The notes: generated from the letters alone by a model not told the origin. A DNA stretch of 64,000 nucleotides from Triplophysa rosa (GCF_024868665.1 NC_079901.1:1701662-1765661); one strand, 5' to 3'; positions 10,476 to 22,850 are shown, counted from the stretch's first letter. Numbers and translations are program-made.

Positions 10476-12618
10476 GAGTACAAGTTACTGTGGGCCAAGT
10501 AGCTGGACCAGTTTTTTTTAAATGTGGCAGCCGCAGCAAGTGCGCGTTCAGAGACAAGCCCCATTCACGACTTGTATTGTCCTGAAAGCGTGGTCTGTGG
10601 TCTGTATAAAAACATTAAAAATGAAACTGTTGATCCAGTTTACCAAATGAAAGTATGTTGTGAAATATATGCTGTTACACCCCATCTAGGGGTAAGGGTG
10701 CATCATGAAAGAGTCAGAGAAATGAATGAATGATAATAATGAAAATGTATTGTTTTAACTTGGGACCTAAGGATTCAAGAGTTGACATAGCCAAAATAAT
10801 AAACAAAACTTCCTTTATTTTAAACCTTCTTGCTAAACCCTAATAGCAACAGAAGAAAACAAAAATACAATGTATAACCTAACTCCCTTAACAGAAACAA
10901 AGATCAAACTTATAGCAAAACAGTCGCTTTCAGACTCCCTACTTTCCCAAGTTAAGCGGTAATTACAAATATATACAAGTTAGAATATTTACAAGGAATA
11001 ATCCACAGAACAGAAACGAAAGCCTAGCTCAATGTCAAACAGGCAAAAGGTCTAGTATCACAGTTAAGTTCAACAAGCCAGAACAACACAAACAGCAAGT
11101 GAGCACAAATGCGCTGTCGAGAGAAGTGAAGACTGGATTCTTATAGGCAACAGGTGTCGTCATGAACCAATCAGGGCAAAGGAATGATCAGTCGTCAGGA
11201 GCCAATCAGGTTTCTTCCTGGACAGAGACACAAACAAACTTCTCCCACAGGCAAATAAACATAGAAGGTCATAACATATGCATTAAACAGGACGTGATGA
11301 GATCTTTGGATAGCTACCGGAACCGCGGGTTAGCCTACATAAACATTGAAAAACATTGTTTCTTTCTTTCTTTGTTTGACGCCTCATGCTTCTTATCATT
11401 CGTTTCAGAAACTACCTTTTTACCATTAGAAAGTTAAAACTGATCATAATATTGAATCGACCAAGCAAAATGAGGTCTGTGCGGTGCGAGGCAAGAAACT
11501 TGCGACTTTAGCCGGTTTGTGAATACTTTTCGTATCATCAGCCAAAATATCAGAGACGGTATATTTGTTTTGTAGCTCAACTTCTGACAAGTTAAACATC
11601 TTATTTGTAATACATTTTAAAACTGCTACGTTCCGAAATATTTCGGTTCTTGAATGACTTGCTCAATTTGAGACGGCTCTTTCGCAATTCACATGAAGCA
11701 GCATTTAAAAGGGGATTTCTAGCGCAGTTTAAGCTTAGGAAACTATATGTATGATATAATTGATGTCAGGGTTAATTAATGATCGGAAATATGTTGTTTA
11801 AGTGTGATTTTGCCAACAATTTTAGAAATGAATGTTGCCAGGCTATCTGAACCCTGCACTTTAAAAGAGATATATAGTTACTGCTCACACAACCTCCATC
11901 AACCCCCACCTCCTGCTACTGCAAGAAGAAATCACCCTATAACACTTTAGCGAAAACTCAACAGAGGTGTCTATTGAGAAGTTGCATATTTAAAAATAGA
12001 TCGAAATGTAAACAGGGATTTTTACCTTAATTACTTCATAAAGTGCTGTATTGATAAAGAAGATATGAAAACATTTAATTGTTTGTCATTTAAACGAGAG
12101 GGCATTACAGTAATATATAAAATGTAATATTAAAATAATTGAATATGTTATGTAAATTAGGAGCATTACGATTATAAAAAGCATATTTTGGCAAAGATGT
12201 TTGGTTTATGTTTGGAGTTAAAGGTGCAATGCGGGATGTTTTGTATGATCTATTAACAGAAATGCAATATAACACAAAACTGTGTCTTTAGATGTGTATA
12301 AAAACCTTACGTAATGAAAAGTTATGTTTTTATTACCTTAGAATAAACCAGTTGTATCTACATAGGGAGCGGGCCTATCTGCATGGAATTTGTTATGTTG
12401 CGCAGCCATGTTTTGTACAGTAAGCTCTAACGGACAAACAGCTCTACAGAGCGCGTTTCGTATATGTTGGTCTTCTTCGTGTGTTTTTTTTTTGACGCAG
12501 CTTGCATCATCACTGTGTTGAAGACGCACAAAGTAGTAAGTCGTAGTACGGAGAGAAGGAATAGTCGTCATCGTCTAGCTGAAGCAATTGATTGTTCTGT
12601 CTTAGAAGTTTTGATAAA
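10476..12618. other. long stretch without a supported gene
   Basis: The sequence to about 11160 resembles a retroelement flank (ttcctttattttaaacc near 10810). The rest is AT-rich with short random frames only. I see no exon with matching splice sites. Confidence 0.5.
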
Positions 12619-12830
12619 ATGGAGTACCATGCGTATTGTGCACTAGTGCTGACAGAGCGTGAATCTCCGTCGTCAAAGAAGCTTAAACGTGATGCTGCCA
12701 GACGAATTAGAGACAAACGGCGGCAGAAATCCAGGATAAACATCGGTGTATCTATTACCAGATGGAAGGCACTGTTTAAATACAAATGTTTTCAAGGCGA
12801 TGCCGAAGTTGCCTGTTTTCTGCTAGACTG
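12619..12830 (+). CDS. isolated first coding exon, basic nuclear-type protein, unknown
   Basis: ATG at 12619 in a good context (A at -3, G at +4), open for 212 bp, ending at a GTAAGA donor. The peptide has a strongly basic stretch (KKLKRDAARRIRDKRRQKSR) that could be a nuclear localisation or DNA-binding segment. It is followed by INIGVSITRWKALFKYKC and a last part containing DAEVACFLLDW. I recall this R-W-...-D-A-E-V-A-x-F-L-L-D pattern from first exons of uncharacterised multicopy fish genes, often next to THAP-domain genes; the family has no function I can name. No downstream exon is visible: the following DNA is repeat. It could be a gene fragment copied by a mobile element or a truncated host gene. 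The 5' UTR has no clear TATA box. Confidence 0.55.
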
Positions 12831-12877
12831 GTAAGATAATTCAACATTTTCAATGTTTCCACTTTTTCAATGTTTAC

Positions 12878-13295
12878 CTGTCATGGTCCTGGTTGGGTCG
12901 GGGTTTCGATTTGCACGTGGGTTGTGGTGTTATTGTCGAGCACGTGGGGAGTCGCCGGCTAGCCAATGTTCAGTGTCTGCGTCACTTTCCCAGCCCTTGT
13001 GTCTCCGATAGGATCTCCTTGCACGGGTGAATTTCCACTCAGCACTCACACGTCTGTTTAATTATTTACTCATTTAGCGTTCTCATTCCCATTATTGCCA
13101 CCGCACCTGTAGCCCATTCACCGCTCACTAATATTCCCTTTATTACCCATCTGTATCTCTTGTCGTGTGTCTGACCGTTGCGTGTTTATGCCAGTTCAGA
13201 CTGCCCTAGGTTAAGCTGCGGCTTGCCTACAGTTCATAGTTCTTGTCCCTCCTGGCGGAAATTTCACGAACTAGTTTCACATGTAAATGTTTTTT
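12878..13295 (+). repeat. LTR-like fragment
   Basis: Begins tgtcatggtcctggttgg, like the start of the 604-bp element at 17357 (tgtcatggctctg). Composition rises in GC. No matching right end is seen, so it is a fragment or a diverged relative. Confidence 0.35.
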
Positions 13296-13600
13296 AACTG
13301 CCGCCCTTCCCCAATGGTGGCACTCAACGCGGCGGTAGAGAGCATTCTGGTTAACTACCTACTGTATGACTATAATACAAATTGCAGTTTTTGGCAGAGG
13401 AAGCATTATCTGTCGACGACGACTTTACAGTTAACGTATGGTCGCATCTTGTCACCTGACATGTCAAAACACGTCCATCATCGATATGTTCCTTTAAGTG
13501 GCAATTTCAAGTTAAGTTTTTATTAGGGCCTATGTATTATCTGGCTTTCTAGCTCCAAACTAAATGTTTATTGTACACATACACAAAGTGTGTTCATTAT

Positions 13601-15038
13601 TGTCACGGTTCAGCAAGGAAAACAAGGAGAGGATCCCCGTGCAGTAAAATATTTAATCAAAAAGACACATAAAGGTAGCTCAATGGTCCAAGAAACACGA
13701 GGGAGCACATACTACAACGATTCACAACAGACAACTGAACACCAGGGCTATACACTGTATACACAGATGAAGGGACAAACAGGTAATGAGACGCAGGTGA
13801 GACCAATACACAATAACGAGACAAAGCATGATGGAAACTGGAGTCCTTACAAAAACACAGGCAGTACACAGAGTAGCATAGTACCCCCAGGTGGCGAAAT
13901 GAGGCGTGACATAGCCCCCCCTATAGCCCCTCTCAAAATAACAGTCCCGGATGGCGGTGTAGAGGAGGCAGAACAGGGAGAGGGATGGAGGGCCAGGCCA
14001 TGTAGGGAAACAAGGCTAAGGCCGTGGTGCAGAGGAGGATCTGGGCCGTGGTGGCCGTCTGGAGGCCAGGGAGGTGCAGGCTGGGTAATGCTCTCTGGCG
14101 GCTGGGCAGCGCTCTCTGGCGGCGGGGCAGAGTTCTCTGGAGCGGCAGAGCAATGCACAGCCCAAACACACACCAAGGCAGCAACCATCACCAGCGGGGC
14201 AGACTCCCAGGACAGGACCTCAGGAGCAGACACCTCCATGACCACCGGACTTGGGACCACCGGCTTGGCGGCCATGATGGCTGGAGACTCTGGCTTGGCG
14301 GCCATGACGGCTGGAGACTCGGGCTTGGCAGCCTCGGGCTTGGCGGCCATGATGGCTGGAGACTCAGTGATGGCTGGAGACTCAGTGGCCACTGAGGCCC
14401 CTGGCCCACTGCCCCCTCTCAAAAAATATTTAGGACCGACCTCTTCCTTCACCTAGCCTACGGTGAATGTGGAACCAGACCGCAGCAGAGCATAATACAC
14501 AAATTCGGTTGGCGACCCTCGAGGACCATTACGATTGAGGTGATAACGAAGTGTTTGATTTAATCCATAGCAAAAAATCTATAAGTGCAAAGTCTGGTAA
14601 ATTTGTAAAATTGTCAATGTCCAGAAAATCTGTAATATAGTCCTCGAGGGTACGGTTACCTTGGCGCATGCTGACAAGACGTACTGCTGGATCCATGCTT
14701 TGGTGAATCGTTCTGTCACGATTCAGCAAGGAAAACAAGGAGAGGATCCACGTGCAGTAAAATATTTAATCAAAAAGACACATAAGGGTAGCTCAATGGT
14801 CCGAGAACCACGAGGGAGCACATACAACAACGATTCACAACAGACAATTTAACACCAGGGCTATATAGAGTATACACAGATGAAGGGACAAACAGGTAAT
14901 GAGACACAGGTGAGACCAATACTCGATAACGAGACAAAGCATGATGGGAACTGGAGTCCTTACAAAAACACAGGCAGTACACGGAGTAGCATAGCGCCCT
15001 CAGGTGGCGAAATGAGGCGCCAGCAACAGGGCGTGACC
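13601..15038 (-). mobile_element. internally deleted LTR retrotransposon with 5-bp target duplication
   Basis: Two direct repeats flank a 0.8-kb core: 13601-13911 (tgtcacggttcagc...gcgtgaca) and 14714-15038 (tgtcacgattcagc...gcgtgacc). The pair is highly similar; the second has a short extra stretch near its end. The sequence attat occurs on both outer sides (13596-13600 and 15039-15043), the expected 5-bp duplication. The core holds a gag relic on the minus strand but no protease, RT or integrase. It cannot move by itself; it could only be mobilised by a complete relative. Confidence 0.75.
13912..14713 (-). pseudogene. gag relic of the 13.6-15.0 kb LTR element
   Basis: Minus-strand frame from about 14680 gives MDPAVRLVSMRQGNRTLE followed by an aromatic/acidic stretch with LIDFL, the typical start of a fish Gypsy-type capsid domain. 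A second frame (to about 13920) encodes degenerate repeats of the type MAAKPESPA and is rich in Pro and Ala. The two parts are out of frame, and everything between the capsid start and the repeat is deleted. Plus-strand frames over the same DNA are shadows. Confidence 0.6.
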
Positions 15039-15471
15039 ATTATGAATATGAACCTTTCAATAAGAGAATGATAAAGGGAAGAGCTAATCAATCCAATTTC
15101 TCAGCAAATCAGGCATTCAGTTTGTTTAAGTAACCTATTGCCTTCTGAAGTTGGTGGAACATATGCTAGGCAGTGTGTGATATATAAGGTTTATAACAGC
15201 CTGAAAACCTTTAATCACATGGTTCCTCTAAATAATTAGAGGATAGTTCACAGTAGTCTCAACGAAGAAATTATGGCTGCATTAAACAGCAGCAGGAGAA
15301 AGACAAAGACACTGACAACCAGCAAAAGCATTTTGACCATTTCTCTTTAAACACAGCATTTTTACTTTGCATAAAATGTGGAGTAACTTTAATACAGCAA
15401 TCCAGCAACAAACATGCATCCCTTGTTATTACCAACAACCTGCCCATACTAGTGACTGATCTGATCTGTCC
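15039..15471. other. spacer, nothing recognised
   Basis: AT-rich DNA between two mobile elements, without an open frame or element end. Confidence 0.5.
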
Positions 15472-16483
15472 AAGATGGCGCCACGGATGGCTGCCTCAGT
15501 TTGGAGCTCTCTAGTACGTATGTATTTTTTGTTTGTTTTTCCTGGCTTGAGCCACTCTTCTCTAATCACTTTTACCAAGGACAAATTGCTTAACATTAAG
15601 CAATGCACCTCTGTAAATCTTTTTCATAATTTTGAAAATTCTGACGTTTTACTGGACATTTTACTCGGAGGAGTGGCAGCTCTATACAAACGCTCTAAAA
15701 GACGCAAGCGGGGAAAGCGAGCGGGTGCGCTTGTCAGACTCCGATGACGCGGATTTAGGTCCCCACTGCCGAGTATACACCTGGCGAATGTCCGCTCCCT
15801 TGCCAAAAAAATGGACGAAATACTCTTACTCACCCGGACAAAGAAAGATTTTTCCAACTCCGCTGCGCTGTGTTTCACAGAAACATGGCTCAATGACACC
15901 ATACCGGACAGCGCGTTACATCTGCCAGGTTTCCTGCTGTTCAGAGTGGATCGCATTGCCGAGTCTGATCTGGATGAGTTAACTGACACAGTGACATCAT
16001 ACATCAGCTTCTGTGAGGACATGTGTATTCCCACCAGGACCCACTTAACATACAACAATGATAAACCATGGTTTACAATGAAACTGAGACAGCTTCGTCA
16101 GGCCAAAGAAGATGCTTACATAAGTGGGGACAAAGTCTTGTATCAACAGGCCAAAAACACACTGACAAAGGAGATAAGAGCAGCTAAGAGAAGCTACTCT
16201 GAAAAGCTGAAGAACCAGTTTTCAGCCAACGACCCTGCATCAGTTTGGAAAGGCCTGAAAGACATTACCAACTACAAGCCATCATTGCCTCACTCTGTGG
16301 ATAATCAACGACTGGCTGACGATCTAAACGACTTCTATTGTTGTTTTGAAAGGCAGAGTCTCACCCTACACACCCGCCCTGGCCCTATCTCTGCTATACC
16401 ATTACCAACTCCTCTTGACACTCAACCTGCAATTAGGATCTGTGAAGAGGATGTGTGCCAGCTTTTCCGCAAATAAAAGATCA

Positions 16484-17356
16484 GAAAAGCACCAGGCCCA
16501 GACAATGTCTCACCCTCCTGCCTGAAAGTCTGTGCGGAGCAGCTGTCGCCCATCTTCACTCATATATTTAACAGATCTTTGGGGCAGTGTGAAGTCCCTT
16601 CATGCTTCAAATGCCCCTTCATGCTTCAAACGCTCCACCATCATCCCTGTACAGAAGAAACCCAAAATCTCTGGACTTAATGACTACAAGCCTGTTGCTT
16701 TAACATCTGTGGTCATGAAGTCATTTGAGAGACTTGTACTGGCCCACCTGAAGGATATCACCAGACCACTTCTTGATCCCCTCCAGTTTGCTTATTGAGA
16801 AAACAGGTCTGTGGATGACGGAGTAAACATGGGACTGCATTACATCCTACAACACCTAGACAGACCAGGGACTTACGTCAGGATCCTGTTTGTAGACTTC
16901 AGCTCGGCCTTCAACACTATAATCCCAGACCTCCTTCTGCCCAAGCTTACCCAGCTCTCTGTGCCAACCTCTACCTGTCAGTGGATTATTAACTTCCTGT
17001 CGAACAGGCAGCAGCTAGTGAGGTTAGGAAAATTTTTATCCAGCACATGTACCATCAGCACCGGAGCTCCTCAAGGATGTGTTCTTTCTCCACTGCTATT
17101 TTCACTCTACACAAACGAATGCACCTCTACAGACCCTTCTGTCAAACTCCTGAAGTTTGCAAATGACACCACAGTCATTGGCCTTATTCAAGACGGTGAT
17201 GAATCTGCTTACAGAAAGGAGGTTGCTCAGCTGGCTGCCTGGTGTAGTCAAAACAACCTAGAGCTGAATGCATTCAAGACAATGGAGATGATAGTGGATT
17301 TCAGAAGGAAACATCCATCACTTCCTCCCCTCACCATCCTGGACAGCACTGTGGAT
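16484..17356 (+). pseudogene. LINE reverse transcriptase domain (broken)
   Basis: RT motifs in order: the fingers region GLNDYKPVALTSVVMKSFER (about 16670), motif [12 protein letters not shown] (about 16891), motif [17 protein letters not shown] (about 17062), and motif C with FANDT in place of the usual FADDT. The catalytic Asp pair is therefore reduced to Asn-Asp (about 17157), which should abolish polymerase activity. Stop codons interrupt the fingers region (TGA near 16796). Compare the copy at 33843, which keeps FADDT. Confidence 0.75.
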
Positions 17357-17960
17357 TGTCATGGCTCTGCCTCACTTGGTCATGTTTTTCTTGGTCCTGT
17401 GGCAGAGTCATGACAAAGCCTTTGGTTATGTGTGGAGAGGAACATATTATTGTCCTTTTGACAATAATATGCGTTCTCTCCAGTGTCTCGTCATTGGCCC
17501 CGCCCCTCTCGTTTCCTGTATTGTTTCCCGGCCGTGTTTGATTACCCTCACCTGCCCTGTGTCGTTATCCTTCGTTTGTCTTCCCTTTAAATAGTCCTCA
17601 TGTGTCATTGTCTTGTTGCTCGTGGATTACGTTGTGTATGTGTGTTTGGTGAATGTCCGCCGTAAATGCTACTCTGTGACTTCTCGTCTTGTTCCTGCCT
17701 TGTCTTTGGGATTATTATTTAACGTTTTGGACTTCCCTGCCTTTTACTTTGACGTTTGGTCGTGCTTTGTTTTGTTATTTCATTCTGCTGTTTTTGGCCC
17801 CCTCGTGGGAAGTTTTGTTCTAGTTTTGTATTTTAGTTCGTTCTTGGTTTGACACCCCCTCGTGGGTTTTTCCTTTGTTTTGTTCATTTAATAAAAGTCT
17901 TTGTTAACCCCGTCATTGCCACTGCCTGCGTTTGGGTTCTTCCCTCCGTGATTCGTGACA
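17357..17960 (+). mobile_element. 604-bp solo-LTR-like insertion with 6-bp target duplication
   Basis: The element starts tgtcatggctctg and ends ccgtgattcgtgaca. The host LINE sequence gtggat is present on both sides (17351-17356 and 17961-17966), a clean target duplication. Near the 3' end are AATAAA (tttaataaaagtc) and a U5-like ctgcctgcgtttgggttctt. Upstream is a ccctttaaatagtcc TATA-like box. This is what a solo LTR left by LTR-LTR recombination looks like; a SINE or TRIM is less likely. It has no coding capacity. Confidence 0.75.
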
Positions 17961-18566
17961 GTGGATACTGTGGAGTCATTCAGGTTCCTGGGCCTGAAGT
18001 GGGACTCCCACATAGACTCCATTGTAAAGAAGTCCCAGCAGAGGTTATACTTCCTCGGCCAATTGAGGAAGTTCAACCTACCACAGGAGCTACTGACCCA
18101 GTTTTACTCAGGGATCATCAAATCTGTTCTGTGGACTACAATAACTGTGAAAACAGGGCATGAAAAATCATCATTGACCCCACACACCCCCCACACTTTC
18201 ACTACTCCTATAGTGTGCACTATAGTGCCTTATTATATGTACATTTTATTTCTACATGTATATAACACTACCTCTACTTACAACATTTGCACAAGTGTAC
18301 ATACAATCTGTTAATATGTATATTAACAGTATGTTAATATTCTACTATATACTACCTTGTAAAATGTCTCTTATATGTTATTATCCCCCATTTTCTGTAC
18401 AATAGTCTTTTATTTTATAAATGCATATTTTAGAATATTTTAGACTGTAAATCTTATTATATTTGTATTGTCATTGTGTTGAATGTCTCTACTAGAAGCT
18501 TCCAACACCAAAGAAAATTCCTTGTGTGTGCAAGCACACTTGGCAATAAAGCTCTTCTGATTCTAT

Positions 18567-18859
18567 ATATTTTTTATTCTTTACTTTATTAATGTATGTT
18601 CAGTCATTTAATTTTTATTGTACTTTATTTTTATTAATTTAGTTCAGTAATTTAAAAGATTTAAACAAACAAAAAAATGATAAGTCACATATAGGCGTGT
18701 TTAAGTTTAAGCGCAATTCTCCAGTTGTCCTGCAGGTGACCTCATAAATCTGTTTTCCTCAAGATGCACTTAGGGCTTTGCGATTATTCCAGAGCACTCG
18801 TAGATCTATGATGATTTTCAAGTGCTACTTCAGTTACAATGCATTTGGGAAACAGACCG
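18567..18859. other. AT-rich spacer
   Basis: Runs of T/A with no frame or element end, between a LINE tail and the first base of a DIRS element. Confidence 0.5.
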
Positions 18860-19006
18860 TTCCCTTTCTGTCGGTCTCTCGACGTTGTGTCGAACTGACA
18901 GATGGGGTTCATCCCTGAGAACCAATTGCTTCCGACTTCTTAGAAAAGGCCACTAAAAATTGGCGAATGAAATTTGCATGCCGGACTCCGCCCCCAGATA
19001 TCCGGG

Positions 19007-19014
19007 TATAAAAG
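19007..19014 (+). promoter_or_regulatory. TATA box in the DIRS left terminus
   Basis: tataaaag in the context tatccgggtataaaagggag, 150 bp inside the left end. The same block recurs in every DIRS terminus here (tataagag at 29143; tataccc inverted at 55681 and 60189), so it is a conserved element promoter. Confidence 0.55.
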
Positions 19015-19226
19015 GGAGACGGCGTGCCTCATTCATTCACCTTTTGTTCTTCGGAGCCTTCGCTCATGATCAACAGACTTCGCTACAAATAGAAACTACA
19101 AGACTGCCAGCTCTACGACATGGTGCAGCGGACTGTCCCTTCCTGCAGCGACTTCCCCTGGGCCTCTCGGCGGTTCCAGAAGTGTTAAAGTTTTTTCTCT
19201 AAAAGAGCAAATTTCTCCAGCGTGGC

Positions 19227-20452
19227 ATGTCCCACTGTTCTTGTGGGTGCAACACACTCATCGAGGAGGGGGACGGACACGAGGTCTGCTTCCAGTACGC
19301 CGGGGCAGATGTTGTGGACACATCCTGCCCGCACTGCGATTCAGACGTTGCGTCACAGGTGGCTGTGTTCCCACGGGACTCAGCCACCACCTCGTTTGCT
19401 TCCCGTTCCGTGACGGCAGGACTACGGCGATGCCGCCCGCTACTGCGAGCAGCGAGGGTGATATGAGGATTACTGTGAGCGCTAATCCGTCAGCCACTGG
19501 CTCGCGGACCGTTCGCACCTCGTCTTGCTCGTCTGACCGTTCCCCATGAGACGGTCCCACCGTCTTGTTCCTCAATCACGTATCGGACACGGTACGTGAT
19601 GATGAGATGTCTGTTGCAGCATCGGAGGGTGACTTACTGGCATCAGACTCCGGCGATTCCTTGAAGCTCCCTCCCTTGGGGGGTCGAGCTCAGGAAGAAG
19701 CGGATGTCGAAATGTCAGCCATGCTTTCCCGGGCCACCGGCATTGGGTTGCGGTGCACTGCACTGCCTCTCCCAACGCACGTGGCTGGATACACGGTACA
19801 TCAGGCTTGAGAGCAGCTCCAAGCCACACTCGCCCCCAGTGCCGTGTTCCCCCGGAAGTGCATGAGGAACCTAGTACGACCTGGAACGCCCCTTCGGCAC
19901 GTACACGTCAACTAGTTCCATCACCCTTTCTTCCCTCGATGGTGGGGCAGCTAGAGGATACGTCGATGTCCCCCGGGGCTCGACCTAGACTCTCGTCCAA
20001 AGCACGTAGGCTTTTCGGCATCTGAGGTGTCGAGAGCTTACTCTGCTGCGGGCCAAGCTGTCCCCTCTCTCCACACTATGGCCATCCTGCAGGTCCATCA
20101 GGCCAATGCGCAGAGAGAGCTCCACGAGGGTAAGACCGACCAAGCGCTTATGCAGGAAATCCGCGGCGTCACCGACCTCGTTCTACGGGCGACCAAGGTG
20201 GTCGGACGATGTCCACACTTATGGTCCAGGAGACACCTCTGGCTGAACCTGGCACAGATGAGTAACACCGAGAAAGTCCGCTTTCTCGATGCACCCATCT
20301 CACAAGGGGGGCTGTTTGGTGATACTGTCGAGCTGCAGTTCTCGACAGTAAGAGTGCAGAAAGAGGATATCAAGTATGTCCTCCCCAGCCGCGACTCGAC
20401 CGCCCTCTGGCCGCCGAGATCCCGTGCACCGTCTGCTTCCCAGCAGCCCTAG
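19227..20452 (+). pseudogene. DIRS gag (broken)
   Basis: Begins MSHCSCGCNTLIEEGDGH with a Cys-rich start (C-x-C-x-C pattern and a later CPHC). The C-terminal region (20027-20452) has the helical block containing HEGKTDQALMQEIRGVTD and KVRFLDAPISQGGLFGDTVE. Both match the intact 452-residue gag at 54087-55445. Frame shifts near 19465, 19550, 19810 and 20025 split it into several frames. The protein would form particles with element RNA. Confidence 0.65.
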
Positions 20453-20929
20453 TCCTCTTCGAGACATCGAAGAGGAGACCACCACCCCGTCAGCAGCCGC
20501 GGCGGAAACCAAAGCGGCCCTCATGGGAAGACCCCAGGGAGATCGAGAATACCTTCGGGCCCGACCCCAGCCATTCCATTGCTGGTGGTCGATCCGGGAC
20601 GGTTCCTGCCCCGTCCCAACAGCCCACTTCTAAGAGTTTTCTCTCTCTCTGGGCATTTATTACAGCCACTCTCACCCTCTATACGACGGTGTTCGGCAAC
20701 TCGACATTGTGGCAAGACCCAATGTCGAGGATAATCAGCAGCCTAAGCACTCTCAATCGACGGTGCGTTGTGCCACATCATCGTCTGGGTATTATCACAG
20801 CCGCTCTCACCCTCTACATGATGGTGTTCGGCAACTCGACGTTGCGGAAAGACCCAATGTCGAGGATAATCATCAGCCTAAGCACTCTCATTCGATGGTG
20901 CGTTGTGCTACATCATTGCCAGGCAGGTA

Positions 20930-21646
20930 AAACTGCAGAGCCGATCTCCTCTCCGGGCCCCCCCCCCCCCCCCACGGCGAGGGATCCGTACTGCCAGCCA
21001 TCGAACCACCCCCGGGAGGTCGATGAAGCAGAACGTACCCCTAGCCTCCCTGTCTCGGTCCCTGCGAGCCTGACAAGAGCTTCCCAAACCGTCACGGTGA
21101 CTACGGGATACAGTCCGTCTCGGCTACGCGATCCAACTCCCCAGACGCCCGCCCAAGTTTCGTGGGCATCCTCTCAACCTCAACAGAGGAAAGGATGCTC
21201 CCGTGCTTCGGGCCGAGGTCGCCACCCCTCTGGTGAGGAAGCGATCGTGCTCGTCCCTCTAGCCGAGATGTTCAACGGGTTTTACAGCCCATACTTCATC
21301 GTCCCGAAAAAAGTGGGGGTCGCTAGATCTGCGTACGCTGAACAGGCACCTACTCAAGCTGCCGTTCAGGATGCTCATGCAGAATCGCATCCTGGCATCT
21401 TTCAGATGTCAAGATGGATTCATGGCAATCGACCTGAAGGACGCTTACTCTCATGTCTCAATTCTCCCTCGTCATCGCCCGTTCCTACGGTTCGCTTTCG
21501 AGGGTCAGGCATATTCGTACAGAGTCCTCCCTTTCGGTCTGTCCTTGTCCCCACAAGTCTTCACGAAGATCGTGGAAGCCGCCCTCACTCCCCTCAGGGA
21601 GAAAGGTGTGCAGGTACTAAACTATCTCGACGACTGGCTCATTTGA
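20930..21646 (+). pseudogene. DIRS reverse transcriptase (broken)
   Basis: Frames give FMAIDLKDAYSHVSILPRHR (motif A with the catalytic Asp), YRVLPFGLSLSPQVFTKIVE (motif B) and LNYLDDWLI (motif C with Asp-Asp). The motif set and the PFGLSLSP wording are typical of DIRS RT. The N-terminal half is shifted into other frames (20689-21371) and a TGA follows DDWLI at 21645. Confidence 0.7.
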
Positions 21647-22850
21647 CACACTCGTGAGATCTGTTATGTACACACAGGGACCTAGTGCTTCGGCACCTAG
21701 ATCGATTGGGACCACTGGTCAACCGAAAAAGAGCAAGCTCTCCTCAACACTGTCTCCATTACAGCGCGACTGCGCTCAGTCAGTGTTGAACTGCCTGGAA
21801 TATTTCAAGCAGTCAGCGGGCACAGGAGGCTCCTGGGCACATGGCATCCTCGACGGTGGTGATTCCCCTCGGGTTGATGCACATGAGACCGCTCCAACAC
21901 TGGCTACAGAGTCGAGTTCCCTGGAGAGCGTGGCACACCAGCAGCAGGCGGATGGTGATTACGCCTTTCTGCCGACGCACCCTAACCCCTTGGTCTTCAA
22001 TGACCTTTCTACGGACGGGCGTCCCTCTCGGGCAGGTCGAGATGCGTCATAGTCGACAGGCACCTCCCTGCAGGGTTGGTGTGCCGTGTTCAATGTGCAT
22101 GCAGTGTCAGGGCGATGGATGGGCCCCCGCCCGGGCCGGTCGGACAGCACAACTTCCGTGGCATATATAAACTGCCAGGGTGGCATTCGCTCCCGGCAGC
22201 TAACACGACTCGCCTGACGCCTCCTCCTGTGGAGTCCGCAGGTGAACAGATTCCTGCGAGCCACGTATATCCCAGGCGACCTGAACCAGACAGCCGATGC
22301 GCTCTCTCATCAGTTGACGCCTCGCAGAGAGTGGCGACTCCACCCCTGCGCAGTCCAGCTCATTGGGTACAGTTCGGGTGGGCTCAGGTAGACCCCTTCG
22401 CCTCCCTGGACACCACCCATTGCCCGCTAAGGTACTCCCCACCCGAGGCCCCCCTCGGCACAGATGCTCTAGCGCACAGCTGGCCGTGGGACAAGCGGAA
22501 GTACGCCTTCCCCCCAGTGAGCCTCATTGCACAGACCCTGTGCAAGGTCAGGGAAGAGGAGCATCAAGTGTACTAGTTGCGCCATACTGGCCCAACCGGA
22601 CTTCGTTCTCGGAGCTAATGCTCTTGACAACAGCTACCCCCTGTCCAATTCCCCTGACGAAGGACCTGCTTTCCCAGGGGAAGGGCACGTTATGGCATCC
22701 CTGGCCAGACCTCTGTAACCTCCATGTCTGGCCCCTGGACGGAACGAGGAGATCCTGAGTGGCCTACCCCCTGCGGCAGTTAAGACCACTACTCAGGCTA
22801 GGGCCCTGGCCACTAGGCGACTATACGCCTATAAGTGGTGCCTCTTCTCA
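21647..22850 (+). pseudogene. DIRS RNase H and connector region (broken)
   Basis: Homologous by reading to the region 51939-53200 of the minus-strand DIRS copy (shared words such as SLIAQTLCKVREE and APYWPN/AILAQPD). It lies between RT and recombinase, where DIRS RNase H sits. The frame changes several times, so I cannot point to catalytic residues. Confidence 0.5.

Larger units (their letters stand above)
15472..18566 (+). mobile_element. CR1/Rex1-like LINE, nearly full span but decayed
   Basis: 5' end caagatggcgccacgg; 3' end cttggcaataaagctcttct followed by a short gattct tail, shared with the copies at 30560 and 35150. It encodes endonuclease pieces (LCFTETWLNDTIPD), a linker domain (16000-16475), RT and a C-terminal part (17961-18170). 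The frame is broken by stops (for example the TAA after FRK at 16474), frameshifts, an internal deletion in the endonuclease and another after SVLWTTITV. It also carries a 604-bp LTR-like insertion at 17357. Clade is assigned from RT style and the tail; CR1/Rex1-like is my best guess. Confidence 0.75.

Noticed and set aside
13590..14456. 288-codon plus-strand frame
   Set aside because: It reads through the LTR and antisense of the gag relic; the meaningful wording (MDPAVRL..., MAAKPESPA repeats) is on the minus strand.
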